Shown: positions 54,568-63,883 of the stretch, in pieces
How the letters are laid out: every line of letters starts with the position of its first letter
Position numbering within the stretch: position 1 is the first letter of the stretch
Assembly (NCBI GenBank): GCA_963703945.1
Contig: CAVPGM010000045.1
Location: forward strand, 124,001 to 188,000
DNA: 64,000 nucleotides
Origin: JALORV01 sp963703945
GTDB taxonomy: Bacteria; Pseudomonadota; Gammaproteobacteria; Burkholderiales; Burkholderiaceae_F
Reading direction: 5' to 3'
Notes under the pieces: model-generated
Told to the model about the DNA's origin: nothing
Database searches by the model: none
Seen by the model: the letters and a program-made list of their open reading frames with translations, nothing else
Program-made: the position numbers and the translations under genes

Positions 54568-55295
54568 CGACGCAGGCGCTGTTCCGGAGCGACGCCTACC
54601 TCACGACCTGCGATGCAGTCGTCACCCGTGTGACGGATGACGGCGTTGAACTCGATCGCACGGTGTTCTACCCGCTCGGCGGCGGGCAGGCCGGCGATTG
54701 CGGCTGGCTGACAACGCCCGACGGGGCGCGCTGGACGGTCACCGATACCCGCAAGAGCCGGCGTGAAGACGCCACACCCGACGATGCCTTGCACATGCTG
54801 GACGCGGGGGGCGACTGGCGCGCGCACCTGGTTCCCGGTGTGAAGGTGCGCGCCGAGATCGACTGGGAGCGGCGCCACCGGCACATGCGGTTTCATACGG
54901 CAACCCACCTGCTGTGCGCCGTCGTCGGGCAGCTGGTCGACGGCTGCAGCATCACGCGCGACTATGCCCGGCTCGATTTCGCGATGACCGACCTGCTCGA
55001 CAAGTCCGAGGTGCAGTCCGGGCTGGACCGCCTGATCGCTGCCGGGCACCCGGTATCGAGCGAGTGGATCACCGACGAGGAGATGATCGCCAATCCGCAG
55101 CTCGTGAAGTCAATGAGCGTCAGTCCGCCGCTCGGCTTCGGGCGGGTCCGACTGCTGCGGGTGCAGGACGTCGATCTTCAGCCGTGCGGAGGAACGCATG
55201 TGCGCAATACCGCGGAAATCGGTGATGTCCGCGTCGCAAAGATCGAAAAGAAGAGCGCACGGACGCGGCGCGTCGTGCTCGAATTCGGCGGTTGA
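54564..55295 (+). CDS. Alanyl-tRNA editing protein AlaX
   Basis: This 243-aa free-standing editing factor hydrolyses Ser-tRNA(Ala), and possibly Gly-tRNA(Ala). It has the zinc site HTATH near residues 111-115 and PCGGTH near 208-211. The N-terminal DRTVFYPLGGGQAGDCGWL is the glycine-rich motif of the AlaX-M class, which has the extra N-terminal domain. Its ATG overlaps the WS/DGAT stop. Confidence 0.93.
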   Translation: MTTQALFRSDAYLTTCDAVVTRVTDDGVELDRTVFYPLGGGQAGDCGWLTTPDGARWTVTDTRKSRREDATPDDALHMLDAGGDWRAHLVPGVKVRAEIDWERRHRHMRFHTATHLLCAVVGQLVDGCSITRDYARLDFAMTDLLDKSEVQSGLDRLIAAGHPVSSEWITDEEMIANPQLVKSMSVSPPLGFGRVRLLRVQDVDLQPCGGTHVRNTAEIGDVRVAKIEKKSARTRRVVLEFGG

Positions 55296-55411
55296 AGCGC
55301 AACCGCGCGATGCGGGGGAACGGGGCCGGAGCTATCGTTGCCTGGGCGCGGTACTCAAGAGCGGGCGGCGCCGGTCGATAGCCGGGAATGAGGACTAGCG
55401 GGGGACAGACC

Positions 55412-56584
55412 ATGAAGATGCCGACGGGTTGGGCGATGGCCGTTTTCGCCACTGCGCTGCTGAACGCGCCACCGGCGACCGCACAGGCGCCGTCTACGGC
55501 GACACTCAAGGCGGTCGTGGTGCTTGATGCGTCGGATGCGGCGAGCGACTTCCTGACCCTGGCGGTGGCCAATACCGGGCTGAGCAAGCTGGCCGGCACG
55601 CGGGCCATAGTACTGCCGCAGCGGGATCTGACCGACGCGATGCGATCGACGCGCACCGGCGAAAACGACATCATCATCGCGCCGCCGCACGTGATCGCGT
55701 CGGCGCTGGTCCACGGGTACGAGCTCGTCGCTTCCACCGGCCAGATATCCCGCTACGTGCTGGTCGGCAGCGGCAACACCAAGTCGCTGACGGACCTGAA
55801 GGGACGGCGCGCCTACTTCCCGCAGCAGGACTCTCTGCGCAGCTACGTCGCGCGCGGCCTGCTGGCCCAGGAAGGCATGACGACAAGAACGCTGAACAAG
55901 GTGACGTACGGACAGACCAGCGGGGCCGGATTGCTCTCGGTGGCGGGTGGAGCGGCCGACGCGACGATCGCGCTCGAAAGCGAATGGATCGAGTGGTCCA
56001 AGACGCAGAAATCCCCGGGCCAGGTGCTGGCCATCTCGCGCGCCATGCCCGGCGGACTCGGCGTGGCGGTGAAGAAGTCGCTGCCTGCGCCGGTCAAGAC
56101 CGCGGTCGTGCAATGGGTCACGTCGCCCGACTTCGTGATCCCCGACGTGCCGCGTTTCCGGCCGACGAGCGACGCGGCGCCGTACGAATATGTCGCCAGT
56201 CTGGGGATCTTCACGCCGACCGAACTCACCGGCGTCAAACGCGTCAGCGCGCGCGAGGCGCTCGACCTGGTCGGAAGCGGAGCCAAGTTGGTCGACGTGC
56301 GCACCGAAAAGGAATACATCGCGCGGCATGCGCGCGGATCGGTGAACCTGCCGTATGTCGAGAAGAGCCTGAAGGAGATCGACTACGATTCGAAGAAGGA
56401 CCAGTTCCCAGGGCTCGCGAGCCTGGGCAAGACCGACGCACTGGTCTTCTTCTGCAACGGTCCGGAATGCTGGAAGTCGTACAAGGCTTCGAAGACCGCG
56501 CGCGACGCCGGCTATACGCAGGTGTACTGGATGCGTGGTGGCATGCCCGAGTGGGTTGCTCTGAGCCTGCCCAGCGTGCCCTGA
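55412..56584 (+). CDS. PhnD-like substrate-binding domain fused to rhodanese
   Basis: This 390-aa exported protein has a signal peptide ending at ATAQA. An N-terminal PhnD/periplasmic-binding-like domain (about 30-270) shows AVVVLDASDAASDFLTLAVA and ENDIIIAPPHVIASALVHGY, with SLTDLKGRRAYFPQQDSLRS where oxyanion-binding members have the pocket. A C-terminal rhodanese domain (about 285-390) carries KLVDVRTEKEYIARHARGSVN and the active-site loop FFCNGPECWKS. The second Cys of that loop is the sulfur acceptor. The linkage of an anion-binding domain to a sulfurtransferase is unusual. ATG 55412 is chosen over 55388 because GGGGGA precedes it. Confidence 0.8.
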   Translation: MKMPTGWAMAVFATALLNAPPATAQAPSTATLKAVVVLDASDAASDFLTLAVANTGLSKLAGTRAIVLPQRDLTDAMRSTRTGENDIIIAPPHVIASALVHGYELVASTGQISRYVLVGSGNTKSLTDLKGRRAYFPQQDSLRSYVARGLLAQEGMTTRTLNKVTYGQTSGAGLLSVAGGAADATIALESEWIEWSKTQKSPGQVLAISRAMPGGLGVAVKKSLPAPVKTAVVQWVTSPDFVIPDVPRFRPTSDAAPYEYVASLGIFTPTELTGVKRVSAREALDLVGSGAKLVDVRTEKEYIARHARGSVNLPYVEKSLKEIDYDSKKDQFPGLASLGKTDALVFFCNGPECWKSYKASKTARDAGYTQVYWMRGGMPEWVALSLPSVP

Positions 56585-56690
56585 CGTTCCCCTGAATTCC
56601 GCCTCCGCCCCCGGTCGCAGCGTCCGGCCAGTGCGCTGACGCGCCTGCCTGCCGCAGCCAGCGTCGGCTCCACTTGCCGCGTGTGCCGTC

Positions 56691-56713
56691 AACCGTGCGA
56701 GACTAGAACGGTT
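56691..56713. promoter_or_regulatory. Inverted repeat upstream of hutU
   Basis: AACCGT (56691-56696) and ACGGTT (56708-56713) form a perfect six-base dyad with an 11-bp spacer, 22 bp before the hutU start codon. It does not resemble the TGTATATACA-type HutC operator. The position suggests a repressor or LysR-type control site for the histidine operon. No regulator is encoded nearby. Confidence 0.35.
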
Positions 56714-56734
56714 CGCGCCGACGGGAGAACCACG

Positions 56735-58456
56735 ATGAATGCACCGGCAGAAACGGCACGGCTCGCTGCCGAACCACGCTACGACGCGCAGCGCGAAATC
56801 CGTGCGCCGCGCGGGTCCGCGCTCTCCTGCAGGAGCTGGCTGACGGAAGCGGCCTACCGGATGCTGCAGAACAATCTCGACCCGGAAGTGGCCGAGGATC
56901 CGAAGCGGCTGGTGGTCTATGGGGGCATCGGCCGTGCTGCGCGCGACTGGGCGTGCTTCGACGCGATCCTCGACGCGCTGCGCCGGCTCGGCGATGACGA
57001 ATCGCTGCTGGTGCAGTCAGGCAAGCCAGTTGGGGTGTTTCGCACACATCCAGATGCGCCGCGCGTGCTGCTCGCCAACTCCAACCTGGTGCCGAAATGG
57101 GCGACCTGGGAGCACTTCAACGAGCTCGACCGCAAGGGCCTGATGATGTACGGCCAGATGACCGCCGGCAGCTGGATCTACATCGGCAGCCAGGGCATCG
57201 TGCAGGGCACCTACGAGACCTTTGCAGAGGCGGGCCGCCAGCACTTCGGCGGCGACTGGGGCGGACGCTGGATCCTGACCGCCGGGCTCGGCGGCATGGG
57301 AGGCGCGCAACCGCTCGCCGCCACCTTCGCCGGGGCGGTGTCGCTCAACATCGAGTGCCAGCCATCGCGGCTGGAATTCCGTCAGCGGACGCGCTACCTC
57401 GACAAGCAGGCGCGCGATCTCGACGACGCGCTCGCACTGGTCCGATACCACTGCGCGCGCAAGGAAGCGGTATCGATCGGGCTGCTGGGCAACGCCGCCG
57501 AGATCCTGCCGGAACTGGTACGCCGCGCGCGTTCGGGCGGATTGAAGCCCGACCTGGTGACCGACCAGACGTCGGCACACGACCTGGTGCACGGCTACCT
57601 GCCCGCGGGCTGGACCATCGACCGCTGGCAGGCCGCGCAGTCCGATCCGGACCGGCATGCGGAACTTGTCGCTGCCGCCGCGGCGTCGTGCGCGACGCAC
57701 GTGCAGGCGATGCTCGATTTCCAGACGATGGGCTGCAAGGTCGTCGACTACGGCAACAACATCCGCCAGGTCGCGCGCGATCACGGAGTCGCCAACGCGT
57801 TCGACTTCCCAGGTTTCGTGCCGGCGTACATCCGGCCGTTGTTCTGCGAGGGCAAGGGTCCGTTCCGCTGGGTCGCGCTTTCCGGAGACCCCGAGGACAT
57901 CCATCGCACCGACCAGAAGGTCAAGCAACTCTTTCCGAACAACGCGCACGTGCACCGCTGGCTCGACATGGCGCGCGAGCGGATTGCGTTCCAGGGGCTG
58001 CCGGCGCGCATCTGCTGGCTGGGACTCGGCGAGCGCCATGTTGCCGGACTGGCGTTCAACGAGATGGTGCGCACGGGCGAACTGAAAGCGCCGATCGTCA
58101 TCGGCCGCGATCACCTCGACACTGGATCGGTTGCCAGTCCGAACCGCGAGACCGAAGCGATGCGCGATGGCAGCGACGCAGTGTCGGACTGGCCGCTGCT
58201 CAATGCGCTGCTCAACACCGCCGGCGGCGCGACGTGGGTCTCGCTGCATCATGGTGGCGGCGTCGGCATGGGCTACTCGCAGCATGCCGGCGTCGTGATC
58301 GTCGCCGACGGCACCGAGGCCGCTGCGCGACGCCTGGCGCGCGTGCTCGTCAACGACGCGGGGTCCGGTGTGATGCGGCATGCCGACGCCGGCTACGAGG
58401 CGGCGATCGCCTGCGCACGGCGCAACGGGCTGAACCTGCCGATGCTCTCCGCGTGA
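56735..58456 (+). CDS. hutU: Urocanate hydratase
   Basis: This is the second enzyme of histidine degradation, converting urocanate to imidazolone propionate with tightly bound NAD+. It is 573 aa, normal length. It starts RYDAQREIRAPRGSALSCRSW and has MTAGSWIYIGSQGIVQGTYET and the NAD-binding GLGGMGGAQPLA near residue 188. The C-terminal part shows ICWLGLGERH and VIGRDHLDTGSVASPNRETE, then a GGGVGMGYSQHAG loop. ATG 56735 has GGGAG 12 bases upstream. It is first in hutUHGI, and its TGA overlaps the hutH GTG. Confidence 0.97.
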   Translation: MNAPAETARLAAEPRYDAQREIRAPRGSALSCRSWLTEAAYRMLQNNLDPEVAEDPKRLVVYGGIGRAARDWACFDAILDALRRLGDDESLLVQSGKPVGVFRTHPDAPRVLLANSNLVPKWATWEHFNELDRKGLMMYGQMTAGSWIYIGSQGIVQGTYETFAEAGRQHFGGDWGGRWILTAGLGGMGGAQPLAATFAGAVSLNIECQPSRLEFRQRTRYLDKQARDLDDALALVRYHCARKEAVSIGLLGNAAEILPELVRRARSGGLKPDLVTDQTSAHDLVHGYLPAGWTIDRWQAAQSDPDRHAELVAAAAASCATHVQAMLDFQTMGCKVVDYGNNIRQVARDHGVANAFDFPGFVPAYIRPLFCEGKGPFRWVALSGDPEDIHRTDQKVKQLFPNNAHVHRWLDMARERIAFQGLPARICWLGLGERHVAGLAFNEMVRTGELKAPIVIGRDHLDTGSVASPNRETEAMRDGSDAVSDWPLLNALLNTAGGATWVSLHHGGGVGMGYSQHAGVVIVADGTEAAARRLARVLVNDAGSGVMRHADAGYEAAIACARRNGLNLPMLSA

Positions 58457-60003
58457 GCACCGCGCTGACCATCGAGCCGGGTCGGCTGCGCCTGGCCGAA
58501 CTTCGGCGCCTTTGGCGGGGCCCGACCGCGCTCGCGCTCGCGACCGACGCCTGGCCCGCGGTCGCAGCATCTTCGCAGGCGGTGCAGCGCATCGTTGCGC
58601 GCGGTGAGGCCGCATACGGCGTCAACACCGGGTTCGGGCTGCTGGCGAAGAAGAGGATTGCCGACAGCGAACTGCAGCAGCTGCAGCGCAACCTGATCCT
58701 GTCGCATTCGGTCGGTACCGGCGGCCTGCTGCCTGATGACGTGGTGCGACTGGCGATGGTGATGAAGATCGCGAGCCTGGCGCGCGGCCATTCCGGCGTG
58801 CGGCCGGTGATCGTCGAGACGCTGATCGCGCTCGCCAACGCGGGAATCGTTCCGTGCGTACCTTCCAAGGGCTCGGTCGGAGCTTCGGGCGACCTCGCGC
58901 CGCTGTCGCACCTGACGCTGGCGCTGCTCGGAGAAGGCGAAGTGCGCGTCGAAGGCGTGCGGCGGCCCGCTGCGCAGGCATTGGCGGCCGCAGGCATTGC
59001 GCCCGTCGTGCTCGGCGCCAAGGAGGGGCTGGCACTGATCAACGGCACGCAGATCTCGACCGCACTCGCGTTGCACGGCCTGTTCATGGCCGAGCGAGTG
59101 TTCGAGGCGGCGGTGGTGGTCGGCGCCATGGCGGTCGATGCCGCCAAGGGCAGCGACGCGCCATTCGACCCGCGACTGCACGAGCTGCGCGGCCATGCCG
59201 GACAGATCGCCACCGCCCGTGCCTATCGCGAACTGCTGGCCGGCAGCGCGATCCGTGCATCGCATCTGGTCAACGACGATCGCGTGCAGGATCCATACAG
59301 CCTGCGCTGCCAGCCGCAGGTGATGGGCGCGTGTCGCGACCTGATCGTCCAGGCTGCATCGACCCTGCTGACCGAGGCTAACGCGGTGACCGACAATCCG
59401 CTGGTGTTCGCGCGCGCCGATGCAACCCGCGCCGACGAGGTGCTGTCGGGCGGCAACTTCCACGCCGAGCCGGTGGCCTTTGCGGCCGACACGCTGGCGC
59501 TGGCGATCTCCGAGATCGGGGCGCTGTCCGAGCGTCGCGTTGCGCTGTTGATCGACGCCACGCTGTCGGGGCTGCCGCCGTTCCTGGTACGCGAACCCGG
59601 TGTGAATTCGGGTTTCATGATCGCGCATGTCACGGCGGCATCGCTCGCGTCGGAGAACAAGTCGCTGGCGCACCCGGCCAGTGTCGACAGCCTGCCGACC
59701 TCCGCCAACCAGGAGGATCACGTCAGCATGGCAACGTTCGCCGCACGTCGGTTGCATGAGATGGCGACCAACAGCGCGACCATCGTCGGCATCGAGCTGC
59801 TGGCCGCGGCGCAGGGCATCGATTTTCATCATCCGCTGACGACATCCCCCCGATTGACAGCCGTGCATCATGCATTGCGCCAGCGCGTTCCGTTCTACGA
59901 CGTCGACCGCATCCTCGCGCCCGACATCGCAGCCGCGGCCGACCTGGTGTCCGCCGGCACACTGAGCGAAGGCTGTCGTGATCTTTTCGCGGAGATCGCG
60001 TGA
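58453..60003 (+). CDS. hutH: Histidine ammonia-lyase
   Basis: This enzyme removes ammonia from histidine to give urocanate, 516 aa. The MIO-forming Ala-Ser-Gly triad lies in GSVGASGDLAPLSHL near residue 143. YGVNTGFGLL near 55 contains the catalytic Tyr. The SGGNFHAEPVAFAADTLALA and TSANQEDHVSM segments complete the active site. The GTG at 58453 overlaps the hutU stop by four bases, and its own stop overlaps hutG. A much longer frame runs upstream through hutU but is a shadow. Confidence 0.97.
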   Translation: MSTALTIEPGRLRLAELRRLWRGPTALALATDAWPAVAASSQAVQRIVARGEAAYGVNTGFGLLAKKRIADSELQQLQRNLILSHSVGTGGLLPDDVVRLAMVMKIASLARGHSGVRPVIVETLIALANAGIVPCVPSKGSVGASGDLAPLSHLTLALLGEGEVRVEGVRRPAAQALAAAGIAPVVLGAKEGLALINGTQISTALALHGLFMAERVFEAAVVVGAMAVDAAKGSDAPFDPRLHELRGHAGQIATARAYRELLAGSAIRASHLVNDDRVQDPYSLRCQPQVMGACRDLIVQAASTLLTEANAVTDNPLVFARADATRADEVLSGGNFHAEPVAFAADTLALAISEIGALSERRVALLIDATLSGLPPFLVREPGVNSGFMIAHVTAASLASENKSLAHPASVDSLPTSANQEDHVSMATFAARRLHEMATNSATIVGIELLAAAQGIDFHHPLTTSPRLTAVHHALRQRVPFYDVDRILAPDIAAAADLVSAGTLSEGCRDLFAEIA

Positions 60004-60965
60004 CGACAGTCGACCGCAGCGTCGACATGTCCGTCTGGCACGGGCGCACCGACGACGCCGAAGGCACGCTGGGGCGGCGCTGGCACCAGGTCATGCAACC
60101 CCTCGCGGCCGCCACGGTCCCGGGCACGGCGGTGTTGCTGGGTTTCGCCTGCGATGCCGGCGTGGCGCGTAACCACGGTCGCGTAGGCGCGGCGGGCGGA
60201 CCCGCTCCGATACGGCACGCGCTGCGCAACATGCCGCTGCACGAGTGTCGGGCGCTGGCCGATGGTGGCAACATCAGCTGCGAAGGCGATGCGCTCGAAT
60301 CGGCGCAGCAGTCGCTCGGCGATGCGGTGCTCGGCGAACTCGACGCCGGCCGCTTTCCGCTGGTGCTCGGCGGCGGACACGAAATGGCCTACGCGTCGTT
60401 CATGGGCCTGGCGGGCCATGCTGCAGCGCATGGCGCGCACGCCCCGCGCATCGGCATCGTCAATTTCGATGCGCACTTCGACCTGCGGCAGGATGAGCGG
60501 GCCACGTCGGGCACGCCGTTCCTGCAGATCGCGCGCGAGTGCGACGCGCGGAAGTGGCCGTTCCGTTATGCCTGCCTCGGTGTCAGCCGCTATTCGAACA
60601 CCGAGGCACTGTTCGCGCGCGCCGATGAACTGGACGTCGTCTGGCGGCTTGATGAACACATGGGCGCACCGGATGCTCGGGACGAACTCGAGAGCTTCAC
60701 GGCATCGGTCGACCACGTCTACCTGACTTTCTGCCTCGACGTGCTGCCGTCATTCGTCGCGCCGGGTGTCAGCGCACCGGCAGCGCGCGGCGTCGGGCTC
60801 GATCTGGTCGAGCCGCTGATCGACGCGGTGTGTGCCAGCGGCAAGGTGCGGGTTGCGGATATCGCAGAGATGAATCCGCGCTTCGACATCGACGGTCGCA
60901 CGGCCGCGGTCGCAGCGCGCATCGTCGCCCGCATCGCCAACGGAGTCGCGCGTGCAGTGCGATAG
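60000..60965 (+). CDS. hutG: Formimidoylglutamase
   Basis: This Mn-dependent ureohydrolase-fold enzyme releases formamide and glutamate from formimidoylglutamate, 321 aa. The metal motifs are VLGGGHEMAYA near residue 125, NFDAHFDLRQ near 156 and TFCLDVLPSFVAPGVSAPA near 243, with ADIAEMNPRFD at the C-terminus. An Asp of the usual DxD pair is Cys here, a substitution I believe also occurs in this family. It gives the one-step final reaction, so no HutF is needed. Start and stop overlap its neighbours. Confidence 0.93.
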   Translation: MTTVDRSVDMSVWHGRTDDAEGTLGRRWHQVMQPLAAATVPGTAVLLGFACDAGVARNHGRVGAAGGPAPIRHALRNMPLHECRALADGGNISCEGDALESAQQSLGDAVLGELDAGRFPLVLGGGHEMAYASFMGLAGHAAAHGAHAPRIGIVNFDAHFDLRQDERATSGTPFLQIARECDARKWPFRYACLGVSRYSNTEALFARADELDVVWRLDEHMGAPDARDELESFTASVDHVYLTFCLDVLPSFVAPGVSAPAARGVGLDLVEPLIDAVCASGKVRVADIAEMNPRFDIDGRTAAVAARIVARIANGVARAVR

Positions 60966-62191
60966 CCTGTGGACGAACGTGCACCTGGCGACGATGGCCG
61001 CATCGCCTGCCGACGGCTACGGCGAGATTCGCGATGCAGCGGTCGCGGTACGCGGCGATCGCATCGAGTGGCTAGGGCGACACGCCGACCTGCCGGCTGA
61101 GCTGCGAGCGGAACGAACCATCGACACTCGCGGAGCGTGGATCACTCCCGGTCTGATCGACTGTCACACGCACATCGTCTACGCCGGCAACCGCAGCGAC
61201 GAATTCGAGGCGCGACTCGCCGGGGCGAGCTACGCCGAGATCGCGCAACGGGGCGGCGGCATCTTGTCGACCGTGCGCGCGACCCGCGCGGCGTCCGAGG
61301 ATGAACTGTTTCGCGCGAGCGAAGGTCGCGTGCGGCGCCTGCTGGCCGAGGGCGTGACCGCGCTCGAGGTCAAGTCCGGTTACGGCCTCGACCTCGACTC
61401 CGAGCGCAAGATGTTGCGTGTGGCGCGCCGGCTGGGCCGCGAGCTGCCGGTCATCGTCCGCACGACATTCCTCGGTGCGCATGCGCTGCCGCCTGAGTTC
61501 GCCGGGCGCGCCGACGACTACATCGACGAGGTCTGCAATGTGATGCTGCCCGCGCTGGTGCGCGAGGGCCTCGTCGATGCGGTCGATGCCTTCTGCGAGA
61601 CGATCGGATTCACGCCGGCCCAGACCGAACGCGTCTTCCGCGCGGCGCAGGCGCTTGGCGTGCCGGTCAAGCTGCACGCCGAACAGTTGTCCGACCAGGG
61701 CGGGGCCGCACTGGTCGCGCGCTACGGCGGGCTCTCGGCGGATCACCTCGAGTGGCTGTCGCCGGCCGGCGTCGATGCGATGGCGCGCGCGGGTACCGTG
61801 GCCGTGCTGCTGCCCGGCGCTTTCTACTGCCTGCGCGAGACGCGTGTGCCGCCGATCGAGGCCTTGCGCCGCGCGCGGCGTGCGCATGGCGGTGGCGACC
61901 GACAGCAATCCGGGCACGTCCCCGCTGACGTCGCTGCTGCTGGCGATGAACATGGCGTGCACGCTGTTCCGGCTGACGCCATCGGAGGCGCTCGCCGGCA
62001 CGACGATCGAGGCCGCGCATGCGCTCGGACTGCAGTCGGACCTCGGCACGCTCGAGCCGGGCAAGCGCGCCGACTTCGTGCTGTGGGACATTGACCGCCC
62101 TGCCGATCTGGCCTACGCGATCGGGCTCAATCCCTGCCGTGCGGTCGTGCGCTCCGGTCGCGTCGTCAATGGGGCAACCACAGCCGAATGA
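60952..62191 (+). pseudogene. hutI: Imidazolonepropionase (frameshifted once)
   Basis: This metal-dependent amidohydrolase opens the imidazolone ring in histidine degradation. The first 310 residues are intact: GAWITPGLIDCHTHIVYAGN with the metal-binding HTH, GGGILSTVRATR, and LHAEQLSDQGGAALVARYG. The frame changes near 61880, within a GCGCGCGG stretch. Conserved sequence then resumes as VRMAVATDSNPGTSPL, ending LGLQSDLGTLEPGKRADFVLWD. The shift fits one extra base. Repaired length is about 413 aa, normal. GTG 60952 overlaps hutG by 14 bp. Confidence 0.88.
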
Positions 62192-63510
62192 ACGAATCCC
62201 CGCACCGGATCGTGATCGTCGGCGGCGGCGCCGGCGGCCTGCCGCTCGCCACGCGGCTCGGCGAACGGCACGGCCGCAAGGGACCGGTCCGTGTGACCCT
62301 GGTCGACCGCAACGCAACCCACGTCTGGAAGCCGCTGCTGCACGAAGTCGCGGCCGGCCGCATGGACGCCGACGCACACGATCTCGACTATCCGGCGCTC
62401 GCGCACTGGCATGGCTTCCGCTTCGTGCAGGGGGCGCTCGCTGGTCTCGATCGCGCGCATCGCAGGATCACGCTCGATGCGGTGCATTCGACCGACGGCG
62501 AGGAGATCCTGCCGCGGCGCACGCTCGAATACGACACGCTCATGATCTGCGTCGGCAGCGTCAGCAACGACTTCGGCGTGCCGGGAGTGGAGCAGCACGC
62601 GGTGTCGCTCGACATGCCGGAAGATGCCGAACGGTTCCACCGTCGATTGATCGCGGCCTGCGTGCGCGCCGACGCGCGCGCCGCCGCGGGCGAGCCGGCG
62701 CAGGTACACATCGTCATCATCGGCGCCGGCGCGACCGGGGTCGAACTCGCGGCCGAGATCCGCCAGACCACCCGCGCGCACGCGGGCTACGGCCTCGATC
62801 ATCTCGATCCCGCGCGCAACATCCGGCTGACGCTGCTCGAAGCGTCACCGCGCATCCTGCCGCAGCTCAACGAGCGGCTGTCGACAGCGGCGGCCGAGCT
62901 GCTGGCCCGGCTCGATGTCGATGTGCGCGCAGCGCAGCGCGTGACGGCTGTCGACACAGAGGGCGTCCGCACGATGTCCGGCGAATTCTTCAGGGCCGAT
63001 CTCGTCGTCTGGGCCGCCGGGATCATGGCGCCGCCGGTCCTGCGCACGCTCGACGGGCTCGAAGTGAATCGTGCCAACCAGCTCGTGGTGGGGCCCACGC
63101 TGCAGACCACACGCGATCCAGAAATCTTCGCGTTCGGTGACTGCGCGGCAGCGCCCTGGCTCGGCCACCCAGGCCCCATGATCCTGCCGCCGCGTGCCCA
63201 GGTGGCGCATCAGCAGGCGACGCTGCTTGCAAAGTCGATGAAGTCGAGGCTCGCGGGTCGGCCGCTGCCGGAATTCCATTTCCACGACTTCGGCTCACTG
63301 GTGTCACTCGGCGAGTTGTCGGCGGTCGGGACGCTGATGGGCCGGCTGATCGGCGGCAGCATGATCATCCAGGGGCTGATCGCGCGGATCATGTATGCGT
63401 CGCTCTACAAGATGCACCAGGTGTCGATCCACGGTGTGCTGCGGGTCGCCCTCGACTCGATGAGCCGGCTGTTGCGCGAGCGGCTCGAACCGCGCGTCAA
63501 GCTGCACTAG
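62188..63510 (+). CDS. Type II NADH dehydrogenase-like FAD oxidoreductase
   Basis: This 440-aa NDH-2-type flavoprotein transfers electrons from NADH to quinone. The FAD-binding motif is IVIVGGGAGGLPLATRL near residue 8, the NADH-binding motif is HIVIIGAGATGVELAAEI near 172, and EIFAFGDCAAAP binds the flavin near 312. The C-terminus has amphipathic stretches (MIIQGLIARIMYASLYKM) for membrane attachment. ATG 62188 overlaps the hutI stop. It may be expressed with the hut operon. Confidence 0.9.
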   Translation: MNESPHRIVIVGGGAGGLPLATRLGERHGRKGPVRVTLVDRNATHVWKPLLHEVAAGRMDADAHDLDYPALAHWHGFRFVQGALAGLDRAHRRITLDAVHSTDGEEILPRRTLEYDTLMICVGSVSNDFGVPGVEQHAVSLDMPEDAERFHRRLIAACVRADARAAAGEPAQVHIVIIGAGATGVELAAEIRQTTRAHAGYGLDHLDPARNIRLTLLEASPRILPQLNERLSTAAAELLARLDVDVRAAQRVTAVDTEGVRTMSGEFFRADLVVWAAGIMAPPVLRTLDGLEVNRANQLVVGPTLQTTRDPEIFAFGDCAAAPWLGHPGPMILPPRAQVAHQQATLLAKSMKSRLAGRPLPEFHFHDFGSLVSLGELSAVGTLMGRLIGGSMIIQGLIARIMYASLYKMHQVSIHGVLRVALDSMSRLLRERLEPRVKLH

Positions 63511-63565
63511 CAGCCGGACATCGGGTAGCGTGGACCGTCGATTTGAACCCGATTGAGGTGTCGAG

Positions 63566-63883
63566 ATGCTCGTCAGGAAGGCAGCGGATCGCGAGTGGAC
63601 TCCCACCGACTATCCCGGCATCGAGCGCAGCCTGTTCCGCAACAATGAAGCCGGCGGGCGCTCATCGGTCGTGCGCCTGTCACGGGGCGCGAGGTTTCCG
63701 CGCCATGCCCACCACGGCACCGAAGAGGTGGTGGTCCTGAGCGGTGTTGTCCGTATCGGCGGAATGGAACTGGCGCCGGGGGACTATCTGTTCACCCAGC
63801 CCGGCGAAGAACACGATGTAGTCGCCGTATCAGACGCTTCAATATTCGTTTCGTCGCAGAAAGCCACGCCGGTGGTCGAATAA
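63566..63883 (+). CDS. Cupin-domain protein (ChrR-like)
   Basis: This 105-aa single cupin has metal-binding residues in RHAHHGTEEVVVLSG near residue 47, spaced as H-x-H-H-x3-E, and the second motif GDYLFTQPGEEHDV near 74. ChrR-type cupins often act as anti-sigma partners or anthranilate-dioxygenase-like metal sites; no sigma factor is present here. It is preceded by a 55-bp gap after the NADH dehydrogenase gene and has no coding neighbour in the remaining window. Confidence 0.85.
   Translation: MLVRKAADREWTPTDYPGIERSLFRNNEAGGRSSVVRLSRGARFPRHAHHGTEEVVVLSGVVRIGGMELAPGDYLFTQPGEEHDVVAVSDASIFVSSQKATPVVE

Noticed and set aside
57097..60003. A 968-residue frame reaching from inside hutU through hutH
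   Set aside because: The first part is an alternative frame of hutU; the real hutH begins at GTG 58453.
60000..60965. Cys in place of Asp in a HutG metal motif (TFCLDVLP)
   Set aside because: It could be read as a lost Mn ligand, but I believe Cys occurs at this position in formimidoylglutamases, so it is not presented as an anomaly.
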